Assembly: GCA_963575745.1 (NCBI GenBank)
Contig: CAUYUJ010001337.1
Span: forward strand, 124,001 to 188,000
Origin: Prorocentrum cordatum
Taxonomy: Eukaryota; Sar; Dinophyceae; Prorocentrales; Prorocentraceae
DNA length: 64,000 nucleotides
Reading direction: 5' to 3'
Shown here: positions 55,839-64,000 of the stretch, piece after piece
Layout of the letters: each line of letters opens with the position of its first letter
Position numbering within the stretch: the stretch's first letter is position 1
Translations under genes and position numbers: made by a program
The notes under the pieces: generated by a model
The model's input: only the letters and a program-made list of their open reading frames with translations
Told to the model about the DNA's origin: nothing
Databases searched by the model: none

Positions 55839-56031
55839 CGAGGCTGCGGAAGCGCTCGCCGCACGTGCTGCCCGACCCGCCCCGCCCCCCACTTGGGGGC
55901 AGCGCCGCCGCCCGAAGCGGCGCGCCGCCCGCACAGGGCCGACCTGCGGGCGCCCGACGGCGAGCGCAAGACGCCGCTGCACCGCGCCGTGCAGGGCATG
56001 CGGTCCACGGAGGCCGCCGCGGCCACCGACG
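55839..56031 (+). CDS. Putative ankyrin-repeat exon A
   Basis: After CCCCCTCAG the frame runs to ADLRAPDGERKTPLHRAVQ and STEAAAATD. TPLHRAVQ with a preceding D-x-x-x is the first half of an ankyrin repeat. A donor G|GTCAGC ends it at 56031 in phase 1. With exon B at 57796 (acceptor CGCAG, phase 1) the frame is preserved across a 1,764-bp intron, and the pair supplies both halves of the repeat. Ankyrin repeats mediate protein-protein contacts. Upstream exons are not recognised. Confidence 0.45.
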
Positions 56032-56039
56032 GTCAGCAT

Positions 56040-56235
56040 CGTCCACGTCGGCGTCGGCGGCGTCGGCGCTGGCGCGTCGGCGTCGGCGTCGGCGGCTTCT
56101 GCGTCGGCGCCGGCGTCGGCGTCATCGCCCTCGTCGGCGTCGGCGTCGTCGTCGTCGTCGACATCCTCCTCCTTCTCCTCCTCCCCATCCTCCCCCTCCT
56201 CCTCCCCCTCCTCTCCCTCCTCCTGCTCCTCCTCC
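56040..56235 (+). repeat. GTCGGC and TCC short repeats
   Basis: (GTCGGC)n-like sequence at 56045-56160, then (TCC)n to 56235, directly after the proposed donor of exon A. (GGA)n follows at 56265-56305. Confidence 0.8.
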
Positions 56236-56344
56236 TACTCCTCTTCTCGATAGGACGAGCAAGATGGAGGGAGGAGGAGGAGGAGGAGGAGGAGGAGGAG
56301 GAGGAGACGGATGCCGCGTCCCCCGGATACCGTTACCGTCGCCC

Positions 56345-56485
56345 CTTTTTCGCCTGTCTTGGCCTCCTGGGAGGCCCTCGTCGCCACCGCCAGATTCGCC
56401 TCGGAATTCTGGTCAGGACGCACCCTGGGAGAGGCCGGGGAGCAGCCGCGGCCGCCGACAGATCGTTCTTCAGAGGAGGAAGGGG
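56345..56485 (+). repeat. Short dispersed repeat, copy 2
   Basis: Contains TTGGCCTCCTGGGAGGCCCT, CGTCGCCACCGCCAGATTCG, GGTCAGGACGCACCC and GAGGAGGAAGGGGTACC. Same family as 43290, 56775 and 58110. Confidence 0.6.
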
Positions 56486-56774
56486 TACCGTAATGGTTTG
56501 TTTTTCGCTCAGTCTTTTCCAAAGGGGCCAGTTGGTTTTGACGCCACCGCCAAAATACACGATGCGAGAAATAGGTGTTCGCTGGCGGCCGATTATTTCG
56601 CCAGCCCCTTGCCAAATCTGCATAGCGCACCGAGGGCACTAATCACTCATCAAAGGCCCCGTCGCCAAAACAAAAATCACCAGTTTCAAGAGCTCGCGTC
56701 TACGGTATTTGGAGGCGGCACCGTTGCCGATCAGTTTTCGGCAGTAAAGATTTTGACAGTACCGTCAGCCTTGC

Positions 56775-56885
56775 CTCGCTTTCTCATTTTTGTTGACTTC
56801 CTGGGAGGCCCTCGCCGCCACTACAGGATTAGCCTTGAAATCCTGGTTAGGACGCACCCCCGAGAGAGGTCCAGAGAGGCGCGGT
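56775..56885 (+). repeat. Short dispersed repeat, copy 3
   Basis: CTTCCTGGGAGGCCCTCGCC, GCCACTACAGGATTAGCC, GGTTAGGACGCACCC and GAGAGGTCCAGAGAGGCGCG. Adjacent, in the same orientation, to copy 2. Confidence 0.6.
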
Positions 56886-57139
56886 AGCGGATCTGGCAAT
56901 TTGTTCCCACCACCAATGGGCCATCGCATCTCAGCCCCACCAGCCCACCATGGGGATGAGGCCCGCGAGACCCGGAGGGAGCAGCCTAACCCCGTGCCTT
57001 GGAGCATCAAGCCTCCCTCTCACCCCGCCATTATCATGATCATCTCTGGCCAAAACGGTTTTGGTCGGCGGTGAGGGGCGACGGGGCCGAACTTTCTCAT
57101 CGCCTGGGGAAGTACGCATCGTAGATCGAATATTCTTAT

Positions 57140-57370
57140 CATGACTATGATGACCATCATCATCATCATCAGCAGCAGCAGCATCATCATCATCGTAAAT
57201 TGTATCATCATCATCAGCAGCATCATCATCATCACCATTATCATGGCCATCATCATTGACATCATCATCGTCATCATCATTATCATCATCATCAGCATCA
57301 TCATCATCGTCGTCGTAATCGTCATCGTCATCGTCATCATCAGCAGCATCATCACCATTATTATCATGCT
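57140..57370 (+). repeat. (CAT)n microsatellite
   Basis: About 230 bp of CATCATCAT with CAGCAG and CGTCGT interruptions. Confidence 0.92.
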
Positions 57371-57795
57371 CGCATGGTTCGTGGCCCTATAGGGAGCTCA
57401 GGTCCGTGCTCCTCCCCCCCGTGCTCCTGCTCCTGCTGCTGCCCCTCCTCCTCGACGCTCGCGACGACGCTGACGACGACGACGACGACGAGGAGGGGAA
57501 AGACGACGACGTGGACGAGGGGAAAGTCGACGACGGGGACGACGAGGGCGACGACGTCGTCGCCGGGTGGGCCGCTGGGCCCTGCAGGGCAGCCTGCGAT
57601 CCTCCTCGATGCGATTCGATTCGCGGGCAGGGGCCACGATTCCCATTCGATGCGGTCTGGCCTTCTTCACCGGCGTCGGCCAGGGCCAGCTGGCAGCGGG
57701 GCGCGGCGATTCGATGCCGATCCGATTCGGGACGACTCGCCGGCGATTCGATTCGCTCTCGATCCGATCCAGTTTCGCGATCCGATGCAGCGCAG

Positions 57796-57950
57796 ACCTG
57801 CCCCGTGCCCCGCCCGCTGCGCCCCGCGAGGCGGAGCCCCGGCGCGCGGAGGCCGTGGAGCTGCTCGTAGCGCAGGCGGGCGCCCCCTTCGCGGCGCAGG
57901 GCGGTGCCGCTGGCCGGTGCTCTCGGGCGGGCCCACTCCACGTTGGCTCC
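57796..57950 (+). CDS. Putative ankyrin-repeat exon B
   Basis: After CGCAG the frame reads DLPRAPPAAPREAEPRRAEA, then VELLVAQAGAPFAAQGG and GPLH. EAVELLVAQAGAPF is the second helix and turn of an ankyrin repeat, and GPLH looks like the start of the next. It complements exon A in phase. A GT (CAC|GTTGGC) follows GPLH near 57941. Immediately after lies (TCC)n at 57950-58020, as downstream of exon A. Confidence 0.45.
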
Positions 57951-58109
57951 TCCTCCTCCTCCAGTTCCAGCTCCAGCTCCTCCTCCTCCTCCTCCTCCTC
58001 CTCCTCCTCCTCTGCCTCCTCCTCCCTCAATCGCCGCCCATTCATCGCCGATGCGGGCCCGCGTGGCCGGGAGGCAAAGGGTCAGATGAGGGAAAGATGC
58101 CAATAATTA

Positions 58110-58210
58110 TAGAATTATCGCTTCTTGTCCTGGAGAGCCCTGGTCGCAACGGCCGGGTTCTCCTCGAGAAGTTTTGGACAGGATGCGCTCCAGGAGAGAG
58201 GCTCGGGGCT
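58110..58210 (+). repeat. Short dispersed repeat, copy 4
   Basis: TCCTGGAGAGCCCTGGTCGC, AACGGCCGGGTTCTCCTCG, GACAGGATGCGC and GAGAGAGGCTCGG match the family in order, with more divergence. Confidence 0.5.
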
Positions 58211-58779
58211 CTTCTGGTTCCCCCAGGGGGCGCCACGACCCAGCCCTCCCAAGTCGGTTCTTGCTTGTTTCCAAGGGTGTCCATGGCCCAAGGCGTTCCC
58301 AGGGTTTCAAGGGAGGCCCCAAGCCCCAACGGCCTCCAGAATACCCCGCACGAGGTCCGGAGTCCACAGGGCCCCATTGGTTCCAAAACGGTGCTAAATG
58401 TTGGGTTTCTCTTATGCCAGGACCACCTTTGGCAACTCCGACCGACCGTTGATGTGGTCGAGGGTGTGCTGCGTTTTGCGGGGTCCAGCGGGTGGACGAC
58501 TGCACGAGCGCGCTCTATGAAGATTGCGCGCTCGTCGCAGTATTCCGAAAACGAAGGGGGAAGGAAGCCCTGGTGCAGGCCCGTGTGCTACGGTAGATTC
58601 ATACGGCGTTGGCGCGCCGGCGACGCCGGCGAAGGCGTTCAAGGTCGAATTCTGCGACGTGGAAGATCCGACCGAATTTAATTTTGAACGATCGTGGCCG
58701 CAATCGACGCGGTGTCAATTACATCGTAGAAAAAGCGTAATCAGTGCATGTTTTAAAATTAGTGATATGGATATTGAGA

Positions 58780-58990
58780 TCGATTATGTAATCGATAATC
58801 AGGACGACTGTAAGGTCGACCGCGAGACCGATAGCGAAGTCGATTCAATAAGATCGATAGTGAGATCGATCGTGAGATCGCTCGTGAGATCGATAATGAG
58901 ATCGATTGTGAGATCGATGGTGAAATCGATTGTGAGATCGATAGTGAGATTATAGAGAAGTGGGTAATGAGATCGATGGTGAGACCGATC
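58780..58990 (+). repeat. GTGAGATCGATC 12-bp array
   Basis: Degenerate GTGAGATCGATAGTGAGATC units, the reverse complement of the array at 42935-43160. Followed by GGAACCGGGAACC short repeats to about 59090. Confidence 0.8.
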
Positions 58991-59339
58991 GATAAGAAGA
59001 TCGACCGGGTACCCGCCGTCCACCGAAATCGGCCCGGATCCCGGAACCGGGAACCAGGGAACCCAGAACCGGGCACCCGGGAACCGCGGGCCGCTTGCCG
59101 AAATTTGCCCGGAGGTTGTGCACTGATTGGGAAAGGGGGAATATTCAAAAATAGTAATTATTCACTGCGTGGAGCTCCCCATATGTGCATCTACTCGCAT
59201 GGACCTGTCCGCCGTGAATGTCTAGGCGCAAGAGCTTTCGAATATTAACGGGCTTCAGTTGTGACGGTCTGGACATCAATCTAACTGCGAATGAATTGGA
59301 GTGTGAATGAGCCTCAGTAGTACGAGCGCGTCTCTGTGC

Positions 59340-59990
59340 ATGAGCCTGGGGCCTCCTGGGGCCTCCTGAAACCTACTGGGGCTTCCTGGGGTCTCCAGGA
59401 GCCTCTTGGGACCTCCTGGGACCTCCTAGGAAGGTTTCGTGCCCCAGGGGAGGCGCAATCTATAGCAACAGACGTACATAAAACATTGCGGATTAGAGCC
59501 ACAGGAGAAGGGCAATCTATAGGAACACGCGTAAAACACCAAGGACTCGTGCCCCAGGAGAGGCCCAATACATAGGAACATGAGTAAAACATTTAGGATT
59601 GTGTACACAGGAGAAGGACCATCTATAGAAACATACGTAGAACATCAAAGAATCGTGCTCCAGGTGAGGCCCAATCGATAGGAGCATACGTAAAACACAT
59701 GGGATTGGAGCCACTCCTGTTGCCTTCTGAGGCCTCCTGCTCCTGGGGCCTCTCGGGGCCTCCTGTTGCCTTCCGAGGCCTCCTGGCGCTTCCTGTTGCC
59801 TCCTGGGGCCTCCTGTGGTTTCCTGAAGCCTTCTGGAGCTTCCTGGGGCCTCCTGGAGCCTCTTGGGACATCCTGTAGCCTCTTGAGTCTTTCTGTGGCC
59901 TCCTGATGCCTCCTGGGACCTCATGTGGTCTCCTGGAGCCTCCTGGAGCCTGTTGGAGCCTCCTGTGGCATCCTGAGAAGAATCTGCGCC
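59340..59990 (+). repeat. GGCCTCCTGG arrays enclosing a ~53-bp minisatellite
   Basis: GGGGCCTCCTGG-type units at 59345-59430 and 59715-59985 flank five ~53-bp units (59440-59710). The five units share AGGAGAGGCCCAAT, CTATAGGAACA and ACGTAAAACA, and alternate between two subtypes (a ~107-bp dimer). Confidence 0.75.
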
Positions 59991-60062
59991 CACGAGCCTG
60001 GCCACCAAAACTAGCAAACCGATCGAGACATCCTCAAAATCTGGCCCACCTGGGGGGTGAAA

Positions 60063-60822
60063 ATGAGCGCCCCGCTCGAGACATCCTCCAAATCTGCTCC
60101 GAAAGCGAAGGATGTTGGGCACAGAAACAAGCAAACCGCCTGAGACATCCCCACAAAATGGCCGCGAACGAGCCCGTGCAACCACCCCTGGCGGCCCCCC
60201 TTAGGGGTGCTGAAATGAGCGCCTCGCTCGAGACATCCTCCAAATCTGCTCCGAAAGCGAAGGATGTTGGGCACAGAAACAGGCAAACCGCCTGAGACAT
60301 CCCCACAAAATGGCCGCGAACGAGCCCGTGCAACCACCCCTGGCGGCTCCCCTTAGGGGTGCTGAAATGAGCGCCTCGCTCGAGACATCCTCCAAATCTG
60401 CTCCGAAAGCGAAGGATGTTGGGCACAGAAACAGGCAAACCGCCTGAGACATCCCCACAAAATGGCCGCGAACGAGCCCGTGCAACCACCCCTGGCGGCT
60501 CCCCTTAGGGGTGCTGAAATGAGCGCCTCGCTCGAGACATCCTCCAAATCTGCTCCGAAAGCGAAGGATGTTGGGCACAGAAACAGGCAAACCGCCTGAG
60601 ACATCCCCACAAAATGGCCGCGAACGAGCCCGTGCAACCACCCCTGGCGGCTCCCCTTAGGGGTGCTGAAATGAGCGCCTCGCTCGAGACATCCTCCAAA
60701 TCTGCTCCGAAAGCGAAGGATGTTGGGCACAGAAACAGGCAAACCGCCTGAGACATCCCCACAAAATGGCCGCGAACGAGCCCGTGCAACCACCCCTGGC
60801 GGCTCCCCTTAGGGGTGCTGAG
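60063..60822 (+). repeat. 152-bp tandem repeat, five copies, units 2-5 near-identical
   Basis: Units start at 60063, 60215, 60367, 60519 and 60671, exactly 152 bp apart. Each has ATGAGCGCCTCGCTCGAGAC, CTGCTCCGAAAGCGAAGGAT, GCAAACCGCCTGAGACATCC and CCACCCCTGGCGGCTCCCCT. Unit 1 differs at a few sites. Each unit contains two diverged halves around GAGACATCC. Minus-strand frames of 146-151 residues across it are repeat artefacts. Confidence 0.95.
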
Positions 60823-61020
60823 TATGAGTAAGTCTGTGTATGAGTAAGTCTGTGTATGTGTACGTCTGGGTATGACTAATACTGTGTATGAGTAAGTCTG
60901 TGTATGAGTAAGTCTGTATATGAGTATGTCTGAGTGTGAGTAAGTCTGAGTATGAGTAGGTCTGAGTATGAGTAAGTCTGAGTATGAGTAAGTCTGTGTA
61001 TGAGCAAGTCTAAGTATGTC
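60823..61020 (+). repeat. TATGAGTAAGTCTG minisatellite, 12-18-bp units
   Basis: GTATGAGTAAGTCTGTGTAT-type units start directly at the last base of the 152-bp array. (GGA)n follows at 61025-61085. Confidence 0.92.
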
Positions 61021-61196
61021 CGACAGGAGGGGAGGAGAAAAGAGGAGGAGAAAGGAGGAGGAGGAGTAGTAGGAGGAGTAGGAGGCGTCCAAGTAATAAC
61101 AAGAACCCCATCTTAGGATATGGGGAAAAAACAAATCATGTGGGACGATTGTTCGAGTATTTGTTTTAGCATTTTGATGCATGTTTGGAATATTTT

Positions 61197-61243
61197 GAAA
61201 TTTTCCTCGAACATCGGCCTGCATGGGGATATGCCCGACCTAG
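61197..61243 (+). mobile_element. TTAA-ended MITE family, right end only (copy D)
   Basis: TTTGAAATTTTCCTC, CGGCCTGCATGGGGATATGC and CCGACCTA match the right end of copy B in order. No left end is found within 170 bp upstream, so it is truncated. Confidence 0.45.
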
Positions 61244-61439
61244 CCGCAGCCCTAGTCCAGATCTGGCGGCGCGCCGTCGCCGTGGTCCAGGAAGTGCCTG
61301 CGGGCGCTCACGCCGGAGGGGGAGCGTCTGCTGGCCAGCGAGGCGGCGCGGCGCCGGCGTGGGCTTTCGAGGCAGCGTCGGGCGAGTGTCTGCAGGGGGA
61401 AGAATACCCAGACCTCCGACGTCGCGAGAAACTCACGAC

Positions 61440-61770
61440 GAAGGTTTTTGACAAGTTTCGGCCTCTGGAGGCCCTCGCCGGGCCTGGGGAGCGTCAAAAA
61501 ACTACTTGGGATGAAAAACCGGTCCCAGGGAAGATCTCCAGACTTCGGGGGGCCGACGTCGTGAGTTTCTCGCGACGTCGGGGGTCTGGGTAACCCAGAC
61601 CCCTCAAGTCAGGAACAAATCACGGCGCACGGTGTTTCACTGTTTTCGGTCTCTGGGGGCCCTCGGGGCCGTCAAACGACGACCCAGGGTGCAAAGTTGG
61701 TCCCGTGGAGTGGGTCGAGACCTTAGGGGGCCGACGTCATGAAAAGTTCTGACGTCGGGGTCTGAGAGCA
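61440..61770 (+). repeat. Dispersed repeat related to 19360-20000
   Basis: Two consecutive units share TTTCGGYCTCTGG, GGCCCTCG, GGGGCCGTCAAA, a GGTCCC word and GGGGGCCGACGTC. Family link to 19360-20000 by word order. Confidence 0.5.
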
Positions 61771-61788
61771 GACAGGCTCGCTCTATCT

Positions 61789-61950
61789 TTAAGTCGGGCG
61801 ATTTCCTCCTGCAGGCGGATGTTGGAAGACGCGTGGAGAAACGTAAAACAAGTAGGCAACAACGGCCAACATGTGATCATAAAGTTGTTCCCAGATCATG
61901 TCTTGGCAATGTTTGAATCTTCCTCCCGTAGAGGGGCATGCCCGACTTAA
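61789..61950 (+). mobile_element. TTAA-ended MITE family, copy B (162 bp)
   Basis: Starts TTAAGTCGGGC and ends GCCCGACTTAA, a perfect 11-bp inverted repeat in which TTAA may be a target duplication. The right half (CCCAGATCATGTCTTGGCAA, TTGAATC, TCCTCCCGTAGAGGGGCATG) aligns with the reverse complement of copy C. Confidence 0.75.
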
Positions 61951-62149
61951 CTCTATCCCTTGCCCAGACCGTCGGCGGACGTGGGGCCGCGAGCGCGGGC
62001 CCCCCCGCTCGGGTCGCGGCCGCCCTCTTGGCATCGAGGCCGGGCTCTGCCGCAGGGGGGTCGCCGAGGCCCTCTTGAGCGCCTGCATCGCTGCAGGCTC
62101 GGCGTGGAGCCGCGCAGCCGCCCCAGCTCGAGCCCCCACGTCCCTATGC

Positions 62150-62311
62150 TTGAGTCGGGCATGTCCCTCTAGAGGAGGGATCTTCAAGAAATGCCAAGCA
62201 AGAGTCTGGGGGACGATTTGTGGATCACCTTTTCGCTGTATCTGAATTAGATTTGGACTCGTTTCAGTGTGTCCCCCAAGACCCGCATGTAGGAGTACAT
62301 GCCCGGCTTAA
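62150..62311 (-). mobile_element. TTAA-ended MITE family, copy C (162 bp)
   Basis: Left TTGAGTCGGGCATGTCCCTC, right end reverse complement TTAAGCCGGGCATGTACTCC. Same length as copy B and opposite orientation, 199 bp away. The left arm folds on itself (CCCTC-TAGA-GAGGG). Confidence 0.75.
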
Positions 62312-62600
62312 CCCTAGGCCCATCGGTCGTTGAAGGTAAGCTCAGAGGGTTTTCAGTTTTCGGTCATTTGCCCCCTTTGCTCTCAGCGGTGAGTGGGACT
62401 GGTCCTGATACAACCCCCTCATCGCGGCGGAGATGATTTTCCCTCTACCGTTGGGCGGGCTGGATAATGTTTGGGGGTTCTTTCGCGCCGCCGAAGACAT
62501 AATTGATTACACCTCATTGCGGGTTCTAAAGACCTTTAGAGGTTAGGTCAGAGTGAGGGGGCCAAACGGTCGTTCACTGTCCCTAGGCGCGTGACTGAAG
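62312..62600. other. Unannotated interval
   Basis: No repeat or frame of note. Confidence 0.35.
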
Positions 62601-62601
62601 T

Positions 62602-63273
62602 GTGGTTCCGCGGTGTGGATTGTTGTTGCGCTGTTGTGGTCGTCCTGGCCCACGACCCGCCCACGACCCACCCCGCGACCCACCCCGCGACTCCTCCCGC
62701 GACCAACCCGCGATCCACCCACATGGGTTTAACGAGAATTCGGCGCCTGCGGCGGGCTCATTGTGCAATGTTTTGAAAAATCGGCGCCGGCGGTGGGCTT
62801 CTTCAGAGCCTCGCAGACTGGCGACAGTCCCGCCGCCTCCTCACTCTTATCTCAACTGCGGAGTGCTACGTATTTTTTTTTTAGGATTTCCAGACCCCAA
62901 CCTACTCCAGGTGCTTTCCTGCGTCAAGGTTCGAGCTGTTGTGCCGGCGCCCTCCTGTTCAAGGGGCGGGCGGAGATCCAATCTATTTCCAACGCCTTCC
63001 AACGTCATGTTTCTATCCACTTCTTCCGATCGACGGGCATGGCCACCCGGCAAGCTGCCAGTCTCGAAGGTGGCCTCGTGCAGGCGCAAATGCGACCGCG
63101 CGTCGCGCATTGCGGGGCGCAATTTTCGAAGTTTGGGTGATTTGGTTTTCCCTGTGGAAGCACGGCGGCGTTTGGCGACGGGGGGCCTGCTGCTTACCCA
63201 CACCATGTCCTTGCCTCACCCTGGCATCTCAGATTTGCGACGTAAGTGCGTAGATGCCGCAGGGGCCTTGTGA
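62602..63273 (+). CDS. Unidentified open frame, possible exon
   Basis: The first part crosses a CGACCCACCC short repeat (62650-62720). From 62885, after TTTTTTTTTAG, the composition is ordinary and the frame runs to TGA at 63271-63273 with SLPHPGISDLRRKCVDAAG near the end. T-run plus AG suggests an acceptor, so 62885-63273 could be a terminal exon. No domain recognised. A neighbouring frame (62763-63140) is equally open. Confidence 0.25.
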   Translation: MVPRCGLLLRCCGRPGPRPAHDPPRDPPRDSSRDQPAIHPHGFNENSAPAAGSLCNVLKNRRRRWASSEPRRLATVPPPPHSYLNCGVLRIFFLGFPDPNLLQVLSCVKVRAVVPAPSCSRGGRRSNLFPTPSNVMFLSTSSDRRAWPPGKLPVSKVASCRRKCDRASRIAGRNFRSLGDLVFPVEARRRLATGGLLLTHTMSLPHPGISDLRRKCVDAAGAL

Positions 63274-64000
63274 AATCTGAGATCGGCTGGGTACCTACGT
63301 GCGCGAGAGCAGGCGTTCAGCGTGCGCCGTTCAGGTCAGGAGGATGATGCCTCTTTCGGCGACCCCTCTGCGTGCAGGCTACGTCGCCCTACTGGTTCGA
63401 AGGGTGTCGGGCGTGTGGGAGGGGGGTCGGCACAGATGCTCTACGCTCGTCTCCTTTTGGCCCTTCTTGGCATGGTGAAGTCTCCTTCCCCTCAGACGGG
63501 AAGCTGAGCTATTTTTTGCACCGTCTCTCATTTGGCAACCATCAGATGAGAGCGCGAGTAAGGATGAAGTATTGCGTTGCAGTGCGTGTGAGTTTCACTC
63601 GGGCACGGGCGTTGCGGCAGAACGAATGCCGGAGTATATCATGGAGTAGTTGGTTAGACCAATAGGGGAGCATAGGTGCGGAGGTCGTGAGTTTTTTGCG
63701 AGTCGCGTTGCGGTCTCTGCGCGTACGATATGTGTTTCCTATCGTGATCTACGCTGACCATCTGATCTCCGTCTGGGCGTTCACAGGGGATGCAACGCTC
63801 GGCAGATGTAAACGGTTTCGAGCACTGTTTTTCGTCCCTTCCGATATCGCCCGTCCTTGCTTGCCACTCGCCCTCCAGCGCGTAACGGGGAAGCCAGGGC
63901 GCCCCGCGCATGCATTGGCTTAATATTGCGCGCGGCAGCTAGTCGCTAGACATGCGGCCCGTCCCCCTGGCAGCCGACGGATTCCAGGTCACAATGCTTC
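63274..64000. other. Unannotated right end of window
   Basis: Non-repetitive sequence with only short frames (for example 63372-63665 and 63687-63923). No motif recognised. Confidence 0.35.

Noticed and set aside
60063-60822. CRISPR-like array
   Set aside because: The 152-bp units are contiguous with no unique spacers; this is a tandem satellite in a eukaryotic genome.

Overview
This is GC-rich, repeat-laden, gene-poor nuclear DNA that fits a dinoflagellate. Three things point there. A minus-strand double spliced-leader relic sits at 54093-54129: one dinoSL-like sequence followed at once by a truncated second one. LINE reverse-transcriptase debris is of the type common in these genomes. One helicase intron has the same short sequence (AGGTGG) at both splice junctions. 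The species cannot be named from the sequence. A 100-N gap (16050-16149) marks this as a draft scaffold.

The main feature is two directly oriented copies, about 22.19 kb apart, of a giant Helitron/Helentron-type rolling-circle transposon. Copy 1 (1-~10520, cut by the window start) has one uninterrupted >3,100-codon frame. It joins an OTU cysteine-protease domain, a C2H2 finger, a Helitron Rep domain with HUH motif and two tyrosines, a Pif1-type helicase and a C-terminal zinc-finger array. Copy 2 (~20540-32915) shows the missing N terminus, including nine perfect-length 17-residue repeats, but it is a pseudogene. Its first half is almost identical to copy 1. From a 113-bp T-rich insertion onward it is roughly 10% diverged and shredded.

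Between the copies lie a 5'-truncated LINE (plus) meeting a second LINE relic (minus) tail to tail, a long TCC tract directly upstream of an exon with a potassium-channel selectivity filter, the assembly gap and minisatellites. After copy 2 comes a ~15-monomer satellite with higher-order structure. Next is the best host gene, a three-exon CCCH-finger/UPF1-like SF1 RNA helicase (37218-40632). A ~155-bp element with terminal inverted repeats lies in frame inside it, and a second family member sits just downstream.

From 41 to 64 kb the window is mostly simple and tandem repeats. Embedded in these are a 1.56-kb retrocopy of a spliced-leader mRNA (minus strand, 52573-54131) flanked by an 18-bp direct repeat, two exons that would complete an ankyrin repeat, three full copies and one end of a 156-162-bp inverted-repeat element with TTAA at its ends, short dispersed repeats, and a homogenised 152-bp tandem array. 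No rRNA, tRNA or CRISPR was recognised. Coordinates of repeats are approximate unless stated.
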